Shown here one piece after another: positions 1 through 9,804 of a stretch of 47,324 nt of DNA. A model generated the notes under the pieces. The model was not told the origin of the DNA, made no database searches, and saw only the letters and a program-made list of their open reading frames with translations. The stretch comes from Candidatus Albibeggiatoa sp. nov. NOAA (GTDB taxonomy: Bacteria > Pseudomonadota > Gammaproteobacteria > Beggiatoales > Beggiatoaceae): positions 1 through 47,324 of the forward strand of contig JAOXRS010000138.1 in assembly GCA_025800385.1 (NCBI GenBank), read 5' to 3'. The translations under genes and the position numbers were made by a program. The stretch's first letter is position 1, and each line of letters begins with the position of its first letter.

Positions 1-1
1 T

Positions 2-1000
2 CATGCTTGGAGAAAGGAATTTGAAGAGGAAGTAGAGGATACATTATTACATAGTGAGCAAATGGCATTGATTCACGATGCGAGCATTTCAAAATATGCC
101 AAAGACCCACGCAAGATTAATTTATGTGGGGCGAATTTGAGTAAATTGGACTTATCAGGTTTGGATTTGTCATGGGCAAATTTAACCTATACCAAATTAA
201 AGCAAATCAAGCTTAAAAAGTCTGATCTAACTCGTGCGATGTTGTTAGATGTAAATTTGACTAAAGCGGATTTGTCTGAAGCAATATTAAGCAAAAGTAT
301 TTTATCAGGTTCGAATTTAACCAGAGCTAATTTAAGCAACGCAAATTTATCTGAGGCTGGCTTGGGAGAAGTTACACAATATTGTTCCTTAGGTGGTAGA
401 AAAGTAAATTTAACAGAAGCATATTTATTTAAGGTGAATTTAAGAAATTCTACTCTATGCGGGGCTAACTTTACTAAAGCTGAATTAATTGAAGCAAGTT
501 TTATTGGAGCTTATTTACAAAAGGCAAACTTTACCCAAGCTAAATTTAGAAAAACAAACTTTACCCAAGCTTATTTAGAAAGAGCAAACTTTACTAAAGC
601 TGATGCTCAAGATAAAACAGATGATGAAAGTTACATAGAAGCTATTAATTTCACTAAAGCACAACTATATAAAGCTAATTTTACTCAAGCAACTTTAGTT
701 AAAGTAAATCTAACCCAAGCTTATTTATGGAACACAAATTTCACTGAGTCTAATTTAGAATACATTAAAATAACAATGAGTACAACCTTACGACAGAGTA
801 ACTTTACCAGTGTAAACTTAAAAAATATTGATTTTATGCAAGCAGACTTAAATCAAACTAATTTTACAGATGCAAGTTTGAACAAAGTTAATTTGTTGCA
901 AGCTAACTTAAACCAAGCCAACTTAGCAAATATCACATTAATAGATAGTCAAGTACCAACAGAGCAAGCCTTGATATTTTATGAAAAAGAAGAGGGTTAA
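2..1000 (+). CDS. Pentapeptide-repeat protein, 5' end outside window
   Basis: The reading frame is open from base 2, so the ATG at 62 is probably internal and the gene starts upstream of the window. The sequence around that ATG (KYAKDPRKINLCGANL) aligns with residues about 87-105 of the next gene, which supports a missing N-terminus. Almost the whole product is A(D/N)LxX pentapeptides, predicted to form a right-handed quadrilateral beta-helix. From about base 470 the repeat unit becomes ten residues (NFT[Q/K]AxLxKA), about 30 bases in DNA. No enzyme motif or membrane segment is visible. The stop lies 2 nt before the next start, so the two genes are probably co-transcribed. The biochemical role is unknown; such proteins usually act as scaffolds or bind partner proteins. 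Confidence 0.85.
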   Translation, partial: HAWRKEFEEEVEDTLLHSEQMALIHDASISKYAKDPRKINLCGANLSKLDLSGLDLSWANLTYTKLKQIKLKKSDLTRAMLLDVNLTKADLSEAILSKSILSGSNLTRANLSNANLSEAGLGEVTQYCSLGGRKVNLTEAYLFKVNLRNSTLCGANFTKAELIEASFIGAYLQKANFTQAKFRKTNFTQAYLERANFTKADAQDKTDDESYIEAINFTKAQLYKANFTQATLVKVNLTQAYLWNTNFTESNLEYIKITMSTTLRQSNFTSVNLKNIDFMQADLNQTNFTDASLNKVNLLQANLNQANLANITLIDSQVPTEQALIFYEKEEG

Positions 1001-1002
1001 TC

Positions 1003-2592
1003 ATGTTTAGATTGGCTTTATTATTACTGCTTACCCTTACTACAACAAGTAGTTATACGCAAGAAACTAAATTGTTGCCAGAAGTATTGATTGAAAAATG
1101 TGGCTCGCCACCACCTTACTATGACTACAAATTTAACCAAGAGGAAATTGATGCTTTATTAAAACAGTGGATTCCGTTACATCAAGAATGGTCAAGTAAT
1201 ATTTATTCAATTATACACAATAAAAACTCTGCTGAAGAAAAATTTACAGTTATTCATCGTTCTATTTATGCTAAAGACTCACGAAAAATTAATTTATGTG
1301 GTGCAAATTTAACAGGATTGGATTTAACTGGTGTTGATTTAAGTCGAGCCAACTTAACTGATGCTATTTTATATCAAGCCAATTTGACTGATACTCGTTT
1401 AGTCCAAGTCAATTTTACTAGCGCTTATTTAAGACAAACCAATTTAACTGATGCCTATTTAGAATACGCCAATTTTACTAATGTTGATTTAGTTCAAGCT
1501 AATTTAAGTGGTGCTTATTTATTCTATACTAATTTTACTAGTGCTAAGCTATATGAAACTAACTTAACTGATGCTTCTGTATATGATGCTAATTTTAGCA
1601 ATGCTGGAATGGGTGCAACCAATTTAACTGATGCCTTTTTACAGAAAATTGATTCAACAGGTTCTTATTTAGAAGACTCTAATTTCACGGGAGCTGATTT
1701 ATCACAAGCTAACTTAAGTGATGTTTTGTCATTAAAATTAAATTTAACTAAGGCTGACTTAACAAAAACAAATTTATCTAACATTAAATTGCATGAAACA
1801 AATTTCAATCAATCCATATTTCATCCAGATTCTAAGTTGATTTCTAATATAGATATATCTGAGTTTTCATCAAAAGTATTGCGTAAACAAGATAAATTTT
1901 TTGGCCATGTAAATTATTACCATGAAAAGGCTCAAGAAATTGCCCCTGCAATGGTTGTGTTGAGAAATGAATACAAAAAAGCAGGGATGCGTGAATCTGA
2001 GAGAATTGTCACAAACCTGATTCAAACCCGTATTGAACAAGCCAATATCGAAAATGAAAAAGACGTATGGAAACAATTGGAAGGTTGGCTAAGTAAAATC
2101 TTTTTCAACTGGACAACCGCGTATGGCCTTGAACCGCAAAGAGCATTGAATATTCTGGTGTTTTTGGTTGGATTTTTTGCCTTTATTTACTGGTTAGCCC
2201 TACGTTTCGATTCCAAACACAACCAATTTGAAATCATCTGGGAATCCAAACCCCAAACTTGCAACTCACGCCGCGGCATCAAAGCAGGCAAACAAAACCA
2301 AGACATCTGCATCCCGCTTCGCCTCAAGCGCACTAAAATAGGCTGGCTCAGCTGGCTATGGTTTGAACTCAAAATCCTGCGCATTGCGATTTACTTCAGC
2401 TTCCTATCTGCCTTCACCATCGGCTGGCGACAATACAATATCGGTAACTGGGTGCGCCAACTCCAAACCCGCGATATTACACTTAGAATCCGCAAAGGTT
2501 GGATACGTTCCGTCTCAGGCTTTCAAGCACTCATGGGCTTATATTTACTGGTCATTTGGATGCTCACCCAATTTGGTCGACCGTTTGAATAA
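1003..2592 (+). CDS. Secreted or membrane pentapeptide-repeat protein with C-terminal transmembrane segments
   Basis: The 529-residue product has an N-terminal signal-like hydrophobic stretch (residues 2-15). A spacer follows, then roughly forty pentapeptides (about residues 100-285), then a charged, helical linker. Three hydrophobic segments lie near residues 381-400, 455-475 and 505-525. The start is preceded by an AGAGGG ribosome site inside the end of the previous gene, so translation may be coupled. The first two thirds are very AT-rich, whereas the membrane tail (from about base 2090) is visibly richer in G and C, as if the repeat block and tail had different histories. Pentapeptide domains joined to membrane tails are known, but I cannot assign a function. 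It could be a membrane-anchored scaffold. Confidence 0.85.
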   Translation: MFRLALLLLLTLTTTSSYTQETKLLPEVLIEKCGSPPPYYDYKFNQEEIDALLKQWIPLHQEWSSNIYSIIHNKNSAEEKFTVIHRSIYAKDSRKINLCGANLTGLDLTGVDLSRANLTDAILYQANLTDTRLVQVNFTSAYLRQTNLTDAYLEYANFTNVDLVQANLSGAYLFYTNFTSAKLYETNLTDASVYDANFSNAGMGATNLTDAFLQKIDSTGSYLEDSNFTGADLSQANLSDVLSLKLNLTKADLTKTNLSNIKLHETNFNQSIFHPDSKLISNIDISEFSSKVLRKQDKFFGHVNYYHEKAQEIAPAMVVLRNEYKKAGMRESERIVTNLIQTRIEQANIENEKDVWKQLEGWLSKIFFNWTTAYGLEPQRALNILVFLVGFFAFIYWLALRFDSKHNQFEIIWESKPQTCNSRRGIKAGKQNQDICIPLRLKRTKIGWLSWLWFELKILRIAIYFSFLSAFTIGWRQYNIGNWVRQLQTRDITLRIRKGWIRSVSGFQALMGLYLLVIWMLTQFGRPFE

Positions 2593-2688
2593 TCAGAAAC
2601 TGTAGAAAAAGACGATCGATCAAAAAATGGTGCAATTTATGATAGGATATAAAGTTATTTTCAGAGGTAAAGAGAAAAGGAAAACACA

Positions 2689-3162
2689 ATGACCTCAATG
2701 AAACCTTATCTTATCCGAGCCATGTATGAATGGATGGCCGACAACTATTTAACACCTCATTTGGTCGTTGATACTGAAGAAGAAGGCGTTGAAGTGCCTG
2801 AAGCCTATATTCGTGATGGAAAAATTGTACTCAATATCGCCATGGATGCGGTGCGAAACTTAGAACTAGGCAATGAATGGATCAGCTTTAGTGCGCGTTT
2901 TTCAGGCCGCTCCATGATGATACATATTCCGATTAAAGCTGTACAAGTCATTTATGCAAAAGAAAATGGCCAAGGTTTACCATTCCCACCAGAAATGGAT
3001 GAAGAAATAGAACCCGTAGACAATGCTGCACCTGCAGCAAGAACAGAAAGGCAGTTTAGTGTGGTGGATAGTGAAACCCAAGCAGAATCACCAAAAGAAG
3101 AACCTGTAGAAGCAAATGACAATCGTCCACGCGGCAGACCATCATTAAAAGTTGTGAAATAA
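2689..3162 (+). CDS. sspB: ClpXP protease specificity-enhancing factor SspB
   Basis: The 157-residue product matches SspB, the adaptor that brings ssrA-tagged proteins from stalled ribosomes, and some other substrates, to the ClpXP protease in the cytoplasm. The conserved substrate-binding domain spans about residues 1-110. An acidic, flexible linker follows, and the extreme C-terminus RGRPSLKVVK is the classic ClpX-docking tail. An AAGGA ribosome site lies 8 nt before the ATG. In many gammaproteobacteria sspB follows sspA. Here the upstream neighbour is a pentapeptide gene, so any sspA must be elsewhere. The identification is secure because both functional ends are visible. Confidence 0.96.
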   Translation: MTSMKPYLIRAMYEWMADNYLTPHLVVDTEEEGVEVPEAYIRDGKIVLNIAMDAVRNLELGNEWISFSARFSGRSMMIHIPIKAVQVIYAKENGQGLPFPPEMDEEIEPVDNAAPAARTERQFSVVDSETQAESPKEEPVEANDNRPRGRPSLKVVK

Positions 3163-3319
3163 GTTGCTGAAATAATCATCAGGTGTCAGCACTATGTTGT
3201 ACACCTTGACTGACTTTGTTTGTCCTCTTCTCAATGCTATTCACTGAAATGTCATATACCTAGGCTAGAATCAGGTACTTTTTCTTGTTAAAAACCACAT
3301 AATAAATGGTGAATTAGTC

Positions 3320-4678
3320 ATGCAAACGGATCAAACCGCTAGCCGTAAGCCAACCATATTTTCACTGAATAATATTAAATCACTTGCCAAAGGACGTTTA
3401 CCGGGACAAGTTATTATTCAATATACCGATAAATGTAATGCGTCTTGCGCCCAATGCGGTATGCGTCAAAGCAATAAATATCCTCGCACCACATTGAACG
3501 TCGATGATACCAAACGTATTTTAGATGCAATGGCTGAACGTGATGTACAAGCTGTGTCTTTCACTGGCGGCGAACCGTTATTGTGTCTTAATGAGATTTC
3601 TGAGTGTATTCGTCACGCGCGTGATATTGGGATTAAATATATTCGCACGGGTACAAATGGTTATATTTTTAAAGGTTCAGACAAACCTAACTTTGAAGCC
3701 AAAATTCATAAAATTGCCCAAAATTTAGCAGAATCGGGCTTGTATACTTTTTGGGTTAGTGTCGATTCAGCCAATGTTGAAGTGCATGAAAAAAATCGTG
3801 GTCTCCCCGGTACGATTGCTGGTATGGAAAAAGCCCTACCTATTTTTCACGAATATGGTTTATATCCATCAGCGAATTTAGGTATCAATCGTTATTTAGG
3901 TGGTTACGACAACCCACCACCCACAGGTAAAGATTTTGACGCGCAAGCGTTTTACGAGCATTTCCGTCAAGGATTTAGACAGTTTTATGGTTTTGTCGAA
4001 TCTTTAGGCTTCACAATTGTAAATGGCTGTTATCCCATGAGTTTGGATGAGGACGAAGCCAGTGAAAATGCAGTTTATACCGCAACTTCGGAAGATGATT
4101 TCATCCGTTTCACACCTCAAGAAAAATTGTCTTTATTTAAAGCATTATTTGACACAATTCCCGAATTTCGTCACCGTTTACGAATTTTCACCCCGCGCAG
4201 TTCATTGATGGCTTTGATTAAACATTATGAAGGTGATACTGAGGCGAGTTATGCGTGTCGTGGCGGCATTGATTTCTTTTTCATCGATTCCAAAGATATG
4301 AATACCTACCCTTGTGGTTATCGTGGTACAGAAAACATGGGCAAATTCTGGGATATAGATTTAAACAGTATTGACAAGAAAGCATGGTGTAAGCAATGTG
4401 ATTGGGAATGTTTCCGTGATCCATCTGAGTTGGCAGGGCCTTTAATGGACATGTTCCATCAGCCTTTGACACTGAGTAAAAAGTTATTGACAGATCGTGC
4501 TTATAGTAAATTGTGGTTAGAAGATATGCGTTATTATCGTGCGTGTAATTACTTCAATGCTAGATTAGCCCCTGATATGCAGAAGTTAGCGAAATTTCAA
4601 CCCGAACGCTTCCGCATTTTAAAAAGCCCTAATAGTGCCGATATTTCCAGCACCCCATTAACCAGTGCTATAGGTTAA
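3320..4678 (+). CDS. Radical SAM protein with probable auxiliary Fe-S cluster
   Basis: The 452-residue product carries the radical SAM motif CxxxCxxC at C39, C43 and C46, which would bind the 4Fe-4S cluster that cleaves S-adenosylmethionine. The SAM-binding GGEP motif follows near residue 85. Five further cysteines in the C-terminal half (C313, C332, then C357-xx-C360-xxx-C364) resemble the ligand layout of SPASM or twitch auxiliary clusters. Those domains occur in enzymes that modify peptides or small molecules. No precursor-peptide gene is obvious next to it, and the gene stands alone between sspB and glnB. The substrate is unknown. The ribosome site is weak (GGTGA upstream of the ATG). Confidence 0.85.
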   Translation: MQTDQTASRKPTIFSLNNIKSLAKGRLPGQVIIQYTDKCNASCAQCGMRQSNKYPRTTLNVDDTKRILDAMAERDVQAVSFTGGEPLLCLNEISECIRHARDIGIKYIRTGTNGYIFKGSDKPNFEAKIHKIAQNLAESGLYTFWVSVDSANVEVHEKNRGLPGTIAGMEKALPIFHEYGLYPSANLGINRYLGGYDNPPPTGKDFDAQAFYEHFRQGFRQFYGFVESLGFTIVNGCYPMSLDEDEASENAVYTATSEDDFIRFTPQEKLSLFKALFDTIPEFRHRLRIFTPRSSLMALIKHYEGDTEASYACRGGIDFFFIDSKDMNTYPCGYRGTENMGKFWDIDLNSIDKKAWCKQCDWECFRDPSELAGPLMDMFHQPLTLSKKLLTDRAYSKLWLEDMRYYRACNYFNARLAPDMQKLAKFQPERFRILKSPNSADISSTPLTSAIG

Positions 4679-5052
4679 TAGTTTTTTAGGATTGCTGGCT
4701 TTAAAAAGGTGGGCAATCCTATATCAACAGTTCTTAAAGTTTACAGCTTTTTAGCATCATGCCTAAGCTTATCTCACGTATTTGCCTCAATTGTAGTAGA
4801 CTTGATTTATTATTCCAGTAAACACCTATAAAGTATTGTATAAAAAATAAAAAACCATAAATATAATACTACTCATCATCAATAATCTCTGTATTTTTTT
4901 CATTATTTAGCTCAAACAATTAAGAAACCTCTCTAAAACAATGGAGCTGTCCTAAACCCAGTTTATTAACGATAGAAGTGCGAATTGCATCTAACTCGGT
5001 TAGAATACGGTTGGCTTAGAATTATAAAATCTTTTAATAAGGAGAAGTGTGA
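4679..5052. other. Intergenic region upstream of glnB
   Basis: This AT-rich 374-base gap contains no convincing gene. An 8-bp inverted repeat (AGGATTGC / GCAATCCT, 4688-4720) lies just after the radical SAM stop. It lacks a T-run, so it is only a weak terminator candidate. A possible promoter for glnB is TTAGAA (5000-5005) and TATAAA (5023-5028) with a 17-bp spacer; the -35 is poor. I looked for a sigma54 (GG-N10-GC) element, often found ahead of nitrogen genes, and saw none I would defend. Confidence 0.5.
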
Positions 5053-5391
<339 letters not shown>

Positions 5392-5425
5392 ATAACCGTT
5401 TGATTTAGAAAAAATTAAAAATTCA

Positions 5426-5460
5426 GAGAGTCCCAAAACACCTTGAGACTCTCGTTATTA
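5426..5460. terminator. Bidirectional terminator between glnB and proA
   Basis: A perfect 7-bp inverted repeat, GAGAGTC (5426-5432) and GACTCTC (5447-5453), lies between the convergent genes. On the plus strand it is followed by GTTATTATTT. On the minus strand it is followed by a T-rich tract, so it can serve both genes. Confidence 0.75.
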
Positions 5461-5478
5461 TTTAACTAAGTAAATGCC

Positions 5479-6735
5479 TTAACCTCGAATATGTCCGTCA
5501 CCTAATACCACATATTTCTGAGACGTTAAACCTTCTAAGCCTACAGGCCCCCGAGCGTGGAATTTGTCTGTACTAATCCCAATCTCTGCACCTAAACCAT
5601 ACTCAAACCCATCAGCAAAACGGGTTGACGCATTCACCATCACAGAACTTGCATCCACTTCAGTTAAGAAGCGACGTGCTGTTGTCCAGTTTTCAGTGAT
5701 AATAGATTCTGTGTGACCTGAGCCATATTGACGAATATGTTGCATTGCCGCATCAACATCATCAACCACACGAATTGATAAAATTGGGGCTAAATATTCT
5801 GCTGCCCAATCTTCATCTGTTGCTGCAGTTGCTTGAGGGACTATTTTCATGGTTTCCGCACAACCGCGTAATTCAACGCCTTTTTCTAAATATTGTGCAG
5901 CTAAAGGTGGTAAGATTTCACCCGCGACACTTTTCGCAACTAATAATGTTTCCATGGTGTTACAAGTGCCATAACGCTGTGTTTTGGCATTGAAGGCAAT
6001 GGATACTGCTTTACTCGCATCTGCTTCATCATCAATATAAACATGACAAATCCCGTGTAAATGTTTAATCACAGGTACCCGTGCTGCTTCAGCCACGCGC
6101 TCAATTAAGCCTTTGCCACCGCGAGGAATAATCACGTCAACGTATTGTGATGATCTTGCTAATTCACTGACCATTTCACGATCTGTGGTTTTAAATACTT
6201 GCACTGCATTGCTTGGTAAGCCTGCGACTTCTAAACCTGTTTGAATACATTTTGCAATTGCTTGGTTGGAGTTCAATGCTTCAGAACCACCACGTAAAAT
6301 TGCTGCATTACCTGATTTTAAACATAAACCAGCTGCATCTGCTGTCACATTAGGACGAGACTCATAGATAATGCCAACAACGCCTAAAGGCACACGCATC
6401 TTACCCACTTGAATTCCACTTGGGCGATAGTTTAAATCTGTAATTGCACCAATTGGATCAGGTAGTGCAATCATTTGGCGTAGCCCTTCAACCATGCCAG
6501 CAATCCGTTCTTCATTTAAAGCCAAACGATCTAATAACGCAGGGTTTAAACCACGTGCTTCACCATTATCCATATCTATTTTATTCGCAGCCATTAACGC
6601 GTCTTGCTGTTTTTCGATTTCGCTTGCCATGGCTTCAAGTGCTGCATTTTTCATTTGTGTGGTCGCACGCGCCAACATTGTTGAGGCTTCACGCGCTTGC
6701 TGACCAATCTGTTGCATTTCTTGTTCTAAACTCAT
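5479..6735 (-). CDS. proA: Gamma-glutamyl phosphate reductase (proline biosynthesis)
   Basis: The 418-residue product is ProA, the NADPH-dependent enzyme that reduces gamma-glutamyl phosphate to glutamate semialdehyde in the second step of proline synthesis. The family sequences [20 protein letters not shown] and [13 protein letters not shown] are present. The catalytic cysteine lies in [10 protein letters not shown] (about C258). Length matches the family. An AGGAAG ribosome site precedes the ATG. No proB (glutamate 5-kinase) lies beside it in the window, so the pathway genes are split. Confidence 0.97.
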   Translation of the reverse strand: MSLEQEMQQIGQQAREASTMLARATTQMKNAALEAMASEIEKQQDALMAANKIDMDNGEARGLNPALLDRLALNEERIAGMVEGLRQMIALPDPIGAITDLNYRPSGIQVGKMRVPLGVVGIIYESRPNVTADAAGLCLKSGNAAILRGGSEALNSNQAIAKCIQTGLEVAGLPSNAVQVFKTTDREMVSELARSSQYVDVIIPRGGKGLIERVAEAARVPVIKHLHGICHVYIDDEADASKAVSIAFNAKTQRYGTCNTMETLLVAKSVAGEILPPLAAQYLEKGVELRGCAETMKIVPQATAATDEDWAAEYLAPILSIRVVDDVDAAMQHIRQYGSGHTESIITENWTTARRFLTEVDASSVMVNASTRFADGFEYGLGAEIGISTDKFHARGPVGLEGLTSQKYVVLGDGHIRG

Positions 6736-7041
6736 TACTGTTACTTCCTGTCTTTAGATTATGGCTTTTTGAAGGGGCGAGTATACTATCTTAATTGTTT
6801 AAATTTGAAAATGGAGAATTATTTATTCCAAACCATTTTAGCGATAAATGTGTTGTTTTTAGTAGGAAGTTTTGAAAGTCGGGGCATTTTAGCTGTTTAG
6901 CGCGTATTAAAAATGAGCATCTTTTCCACTATTTCTAACATGTATGATAAAAATGCAATGTAGTGTACTGAGTAATTAAAAAAACCTCATATCACAAGAA
7001 ATGTATAATCTGCTCCGAGATTCATAAAGCCAAGAATTGAT
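6736..7041. other. Divergent intergenic region proA / SLC13 permease
   Basis: This 306-base AT-rich spacer separates two divergent genes and must hold both promoters. A perfect TATAAT lies at 7004-7009, 33 nt before the permease ATG, but I see no good -35 at the usual distance. No small gene or RNA structure is evident. Confidence 0.4.
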
Positions 7042-8424
7042 ATGCAGCACAAATTAAACATAACATCTTTGTTGGTATTTATTGCCATCAGTTTAGGAAT
7101 CACACTTTTATTTTTCCCAGGGTTATTATTAGCACCCGATCAAGATAAAGCCTTGGGATTGGTTATTATTACTATTGCTCTATTAGCCACTTCATTTATC
7201 CCCGAATACCTAACCACTTTACTATTTTTTCTATTAGCAATGCTATTTCACGTCGCACCCGACTATATTATTTTTGCAGGATTTCAATCGACAGCTTTAT
7301 GGTTAGTCTTTGGCGGCTTAGTGGTTGGTGTGGCTGTGATGTCTACGGGGTTAGGGAAACGGATTGCAAATAAATTAGCGGTTCATCTCGAGGGAAGTTA
7401 TTCCCAGCTAATTATCGGGGTAACGTTAGTTGGAGTCATGTTTGCGTTTATTATGCCTTCTGCAATGGGGCGCGTTGTATTGTTGATTCCGATTATGCTG
7501 GCTTTGGCCAATCATTTTGGTTTCAAAGCTGGATCAAATGGGCGCATCGGTTTAGTGCTAGCTGCATTGCTAGGTTCTTCGATGCCTGCTTTTTTTATTT
7601 TGCCCGCCAATGTACCTAATATGATTTTGTCTGGTATGGCAGAAAGTCAGTTAGGCCTCCATGTATTATTTGGAGAATATTTGTTACTCCATTTCACTAT
7701 TTTAGGTATAGCAAAAATAGGCTTAATTATCTTTATTATCTTATGGTTATATCCAGATAAACCTGTTGTCACAAACACTGATAATGATATAAAGACCAGC
7801 CCGATTTCAAAACCCGAAAAAATATTAGCGGTCACTTTAATTATTTTACTATTGTTTTGGATGACAGATTTTATACATCATGTCTCACCTGCTTGGATTG
7901 CACTGGGAGGCGCGATATTTTTATTATTGCCTTACACAGTTGTCAGTACTGAACAGTTCAACACCAAAATCAATTACGGATCATTGTTTTTTGTCGCGGG
8001 TATTATTGGTTTAGGTAGTTTGATTAAATATTCAGGGTTAGGGTCAACGTTAGGCAATTATTTTATACTGCATTTGCCGCTAAGTCCTGACACGCCTTTT
8101 TTCAATTATATGTCGATTGCTTTTGTCTCAACCTTCTTAGGCTTGTTCACCACTCTACCGGGGATTCCCGCAATTATGACCCCGCTGACAGCTGAGATAG
8201 CACAAGAAACGGGTTTTTCTATTAAATCTGTATTAATGTTGCAGACGTTGGGCTTTTCAACCATGTTTTTCCCATATCAAGCTCCATACATTGTTGTAGC
8301 ATTGAGCTTAGCTAAAGAGCATATGACAGTGATTTTAAAACCGCTTTTCATCATTGCAATGGTCAGCTTGTTGATTCTATTTCCTATCAACTATTTATGG
8401 TGGCAGTTGCTTGGATGGATTTAA
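7042..8424 (+). CDS. SLC13/DASS-type anion or dicarboxylate permease
   Basis: The 460-residue product is an integral inner-membrane protein with about eleven to twelve hydrophobic helices. It contains two family-like re-entrant regions (around MPSAMGRVVLLIP with LPANVPNMIL, and in the second half TTLPGIPAIMTPLTAE). These suggest the divalent anion:sodium symporter superfamily, which imports dicarboxylates, sulfate or related anions. The SNT signatures are not perfect, so the substrate cannot be read from the sequence. The gene is single and converges on the downstream diguanylate cyclase gene. Confidence 0.75.
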   Translation: MQHKLNITSLLVFIAISLGITLLFFPGLLLAPDQDKALGLVIITIALLATSFIPEYLTTLLFFLLAMLFHVAPDYIIFAGFQSTALWLVFGGLVVGVAVMSTGLGKRIANKLAVHLEGSYSQLIIGVTLVGVMFAFIMPSAMGRVVLLIPIMLALANHFGFKAGSNGRIGLVLAALLGSSMPAFFILPANVPNMILSGMAESQLGLHVLFGEYLLLHFTILGIAKIGLIIFIILWLYPDKPVVTNTDNDIKTSPISKPEKILAVTLIILLLFWMTDFIHHVSPAWIALGGAIFLLLPYTVVSTEQFNTKINYGSLFFVAGIIGLGSLIKYSGLGSTLGNYFILHLPLSPDTPFFNYMSIAFVSTFLGLFTTLPGIPAIMTPLTAEIAQETGFSIKSVLMLQTLGFSTMFFPYQAPYIVVALSLAKEHMTVILKPLFIIAMVSLLILFPINYLWWQLLGWI

Positions 8425-8453
8425 CGACCCAATAATATATTCATTGAAAAATT

Positions 8454-8494
8454 GCTTAGGGTATGAATTTATTTGTCATTTTATATCCCTAAGC
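8454..8494. terminator. Terminator hairpin between convergent permease and GGDEF genes
   Basis: A perfect 8-bp inverted repeat, GCTTAGGG (8454-8461) and CCCTAAGC (8487-8494), with further TAT/ATA pairing inside, sits between the convergent genes. On the minus strand it is followed by AATTTTTC, so it suits the GGDEF gene best. It may act in both directions. Confidence 0.65.
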
Positions 8495-8537
8495 TTCTAA
8501 GTAACTTTGTATGGTTTATAAGTCTATAGCTATAAAA

Positions 8538-9536
8538 CTACCACCACACCATTACCTGATTTCGACCTGCTTGTTTAGCGGCAGTCAACATAATATCCGC
8601 GCGGTTTAATAGTTCTTCTTTAGATAACAAACTATCTTTACCTAAATTGACAGGTTCGGCATCCATATCCACATCCCGAATCACATCAATATTATTGGCA
8701 ATACCTACACTGGTTGTAATGTGAACATGTTCTTTTTTTGAGGTTAAAAATATATTTTGCTCACAGCGTTTACGAATCCGTTCGCCTAAAATATATGCGC
8801 CATCGACATCGGTATGCGGTAATAGTAGTGTGAACTGTTCACCTGCATAACGACAAGGGATATCGATTTCTCGACGAATTGAAGCCACCAAAATTTTAGA
8901 TACTTCCTGTAATACCCGATCACCTTCTTGATAACCATATTGTGCGTTGATTTTCTTAAAGCCATCAATATCGATCAACATGATTGAAAAAATACCACCA
9001 TGCCGCCTAACTCGTGTCATTTCCTCTTGTAAGCGAATTTCAAAATAATGGCGCGTATATAGTTCGGTTAATTTGTCGACAGTGGCTTGTTTATACAGTA
9101 TTTGATTTTCTGAAATCGTAATCAGGGAGTCCGCTATTAGTGGGTTCATAAAATTCAATGTCTCAATCGCTTTTGCATTAATAGCTTGCTTTTTACTTTG
9201 TGCAACAACAGCAATAGCAACAACAGGGCTTTGCTTATCTTGCATAATTGGAAAACATATGCAATTAAAATCATTGTAGTTTTCTTTATGAATTGGAAAA
9301 GGAATGTTTTCAATCAAAATACAGGGGTAAACTTGTGGTTTTCTAATTAATAATACTTCTTCTAATGGTACACCTTTAAAAGCGATAGGTTGAGTTGGAA
9401 AAACAAAATCTTGGTTATTTATACCGCCTAATATTTCATTGACAGAGCCTTTATCAACACTATAAAGTGCTACTTTATCACTTTGGCATAATTCAGATAA
9501 ATTGGTCAGTATGCGCTTAACTAAATGGTGCTCCAT
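8538..9536 (-). CDS. GAF-like sensor with GGDEF domain (putative diguanylate cyclase)
   Basis: The 332-residue soluble protein has an N-terminal GAF-like sensor region (about 1-140) and a GGDEF domain (about 150-332). The GGDEF domain would make cyclic di-GMP from two GTP. The metal- and GTP-binding segment DIDGFKKIN...GYQEGD is intact. The signature loop is AGEQF (residues 231-235) instead of GGDEF or GGEEF, with glutamine in the fourth position. The inhibitory-site motif RxxD (REID, 222-225) sits at exactly the usual five-residue distance upstream. Activity may therefore be reduced or lost while c-di-GMP binding is kept. Its nearness to a pilus operon is suggestive only. Confidence 0.88.
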   Translation of the reverse strand: MEHHLVKRILTNLSELCQSDKVALYSVDKGSVNEILGGINNQDFVFPTQPIAFKGVPLEEVLLIRKPQVYPCILIENIPFPIHKENYNDFNCICFPIMQDKQSPVVAIAVVAQSKKQAINAKAIETLNFMNPLIADSLITISENQILYKQATVDKLTELYTRHYFEIRLQEEMTRVRRHGGIFSIMLIDIDGFKKINAQYGYQEGDRVLQEVSKILVASIRREIDIPCRYAGEQFTLLLPHTDVDGAYILGERIRKRCEQNIFLTSKKEHVHITTSVGIANNIDVIRDVDMDAEPVNLGKDSLLSKEELLNRADIMLTAAKQAGRNQVMVWW

Positions 9537-9804
9537 TGTCTTCTCCCCGTTATTGTTATTTGTGAGACTTAAGCAAATATGTATCCTTTTTTCTTTATGA
9601 TAATTTTATGGATAACATGATTTTAAGCTAGAGGATTATATAAATAGAATAAAACCGCTTTTACATTAAAAAATAAGTGGAAGACAGAGAAAATTTAACT
9701 TTTATTGAAAATATGTAATTTGGCAATAATTTTATACCTTTATCTATCATGTGTAGCTGCTACAATGTGCTCGTTTATTTGCTCAATAATAAGAATCGAT
9801 AATA

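Noticed and set aside
62..1800. Short-period DNA repeats that could suggest a CRISPR array or satellite
   Set aside because: The period of 15 and 30 bases follows the pentapeptide code and there are no unique spacers.
4900..5052. Sigma54 promoter ahead of glnB
   Set aside because: No GG-N10-GC element with good flanks was found.
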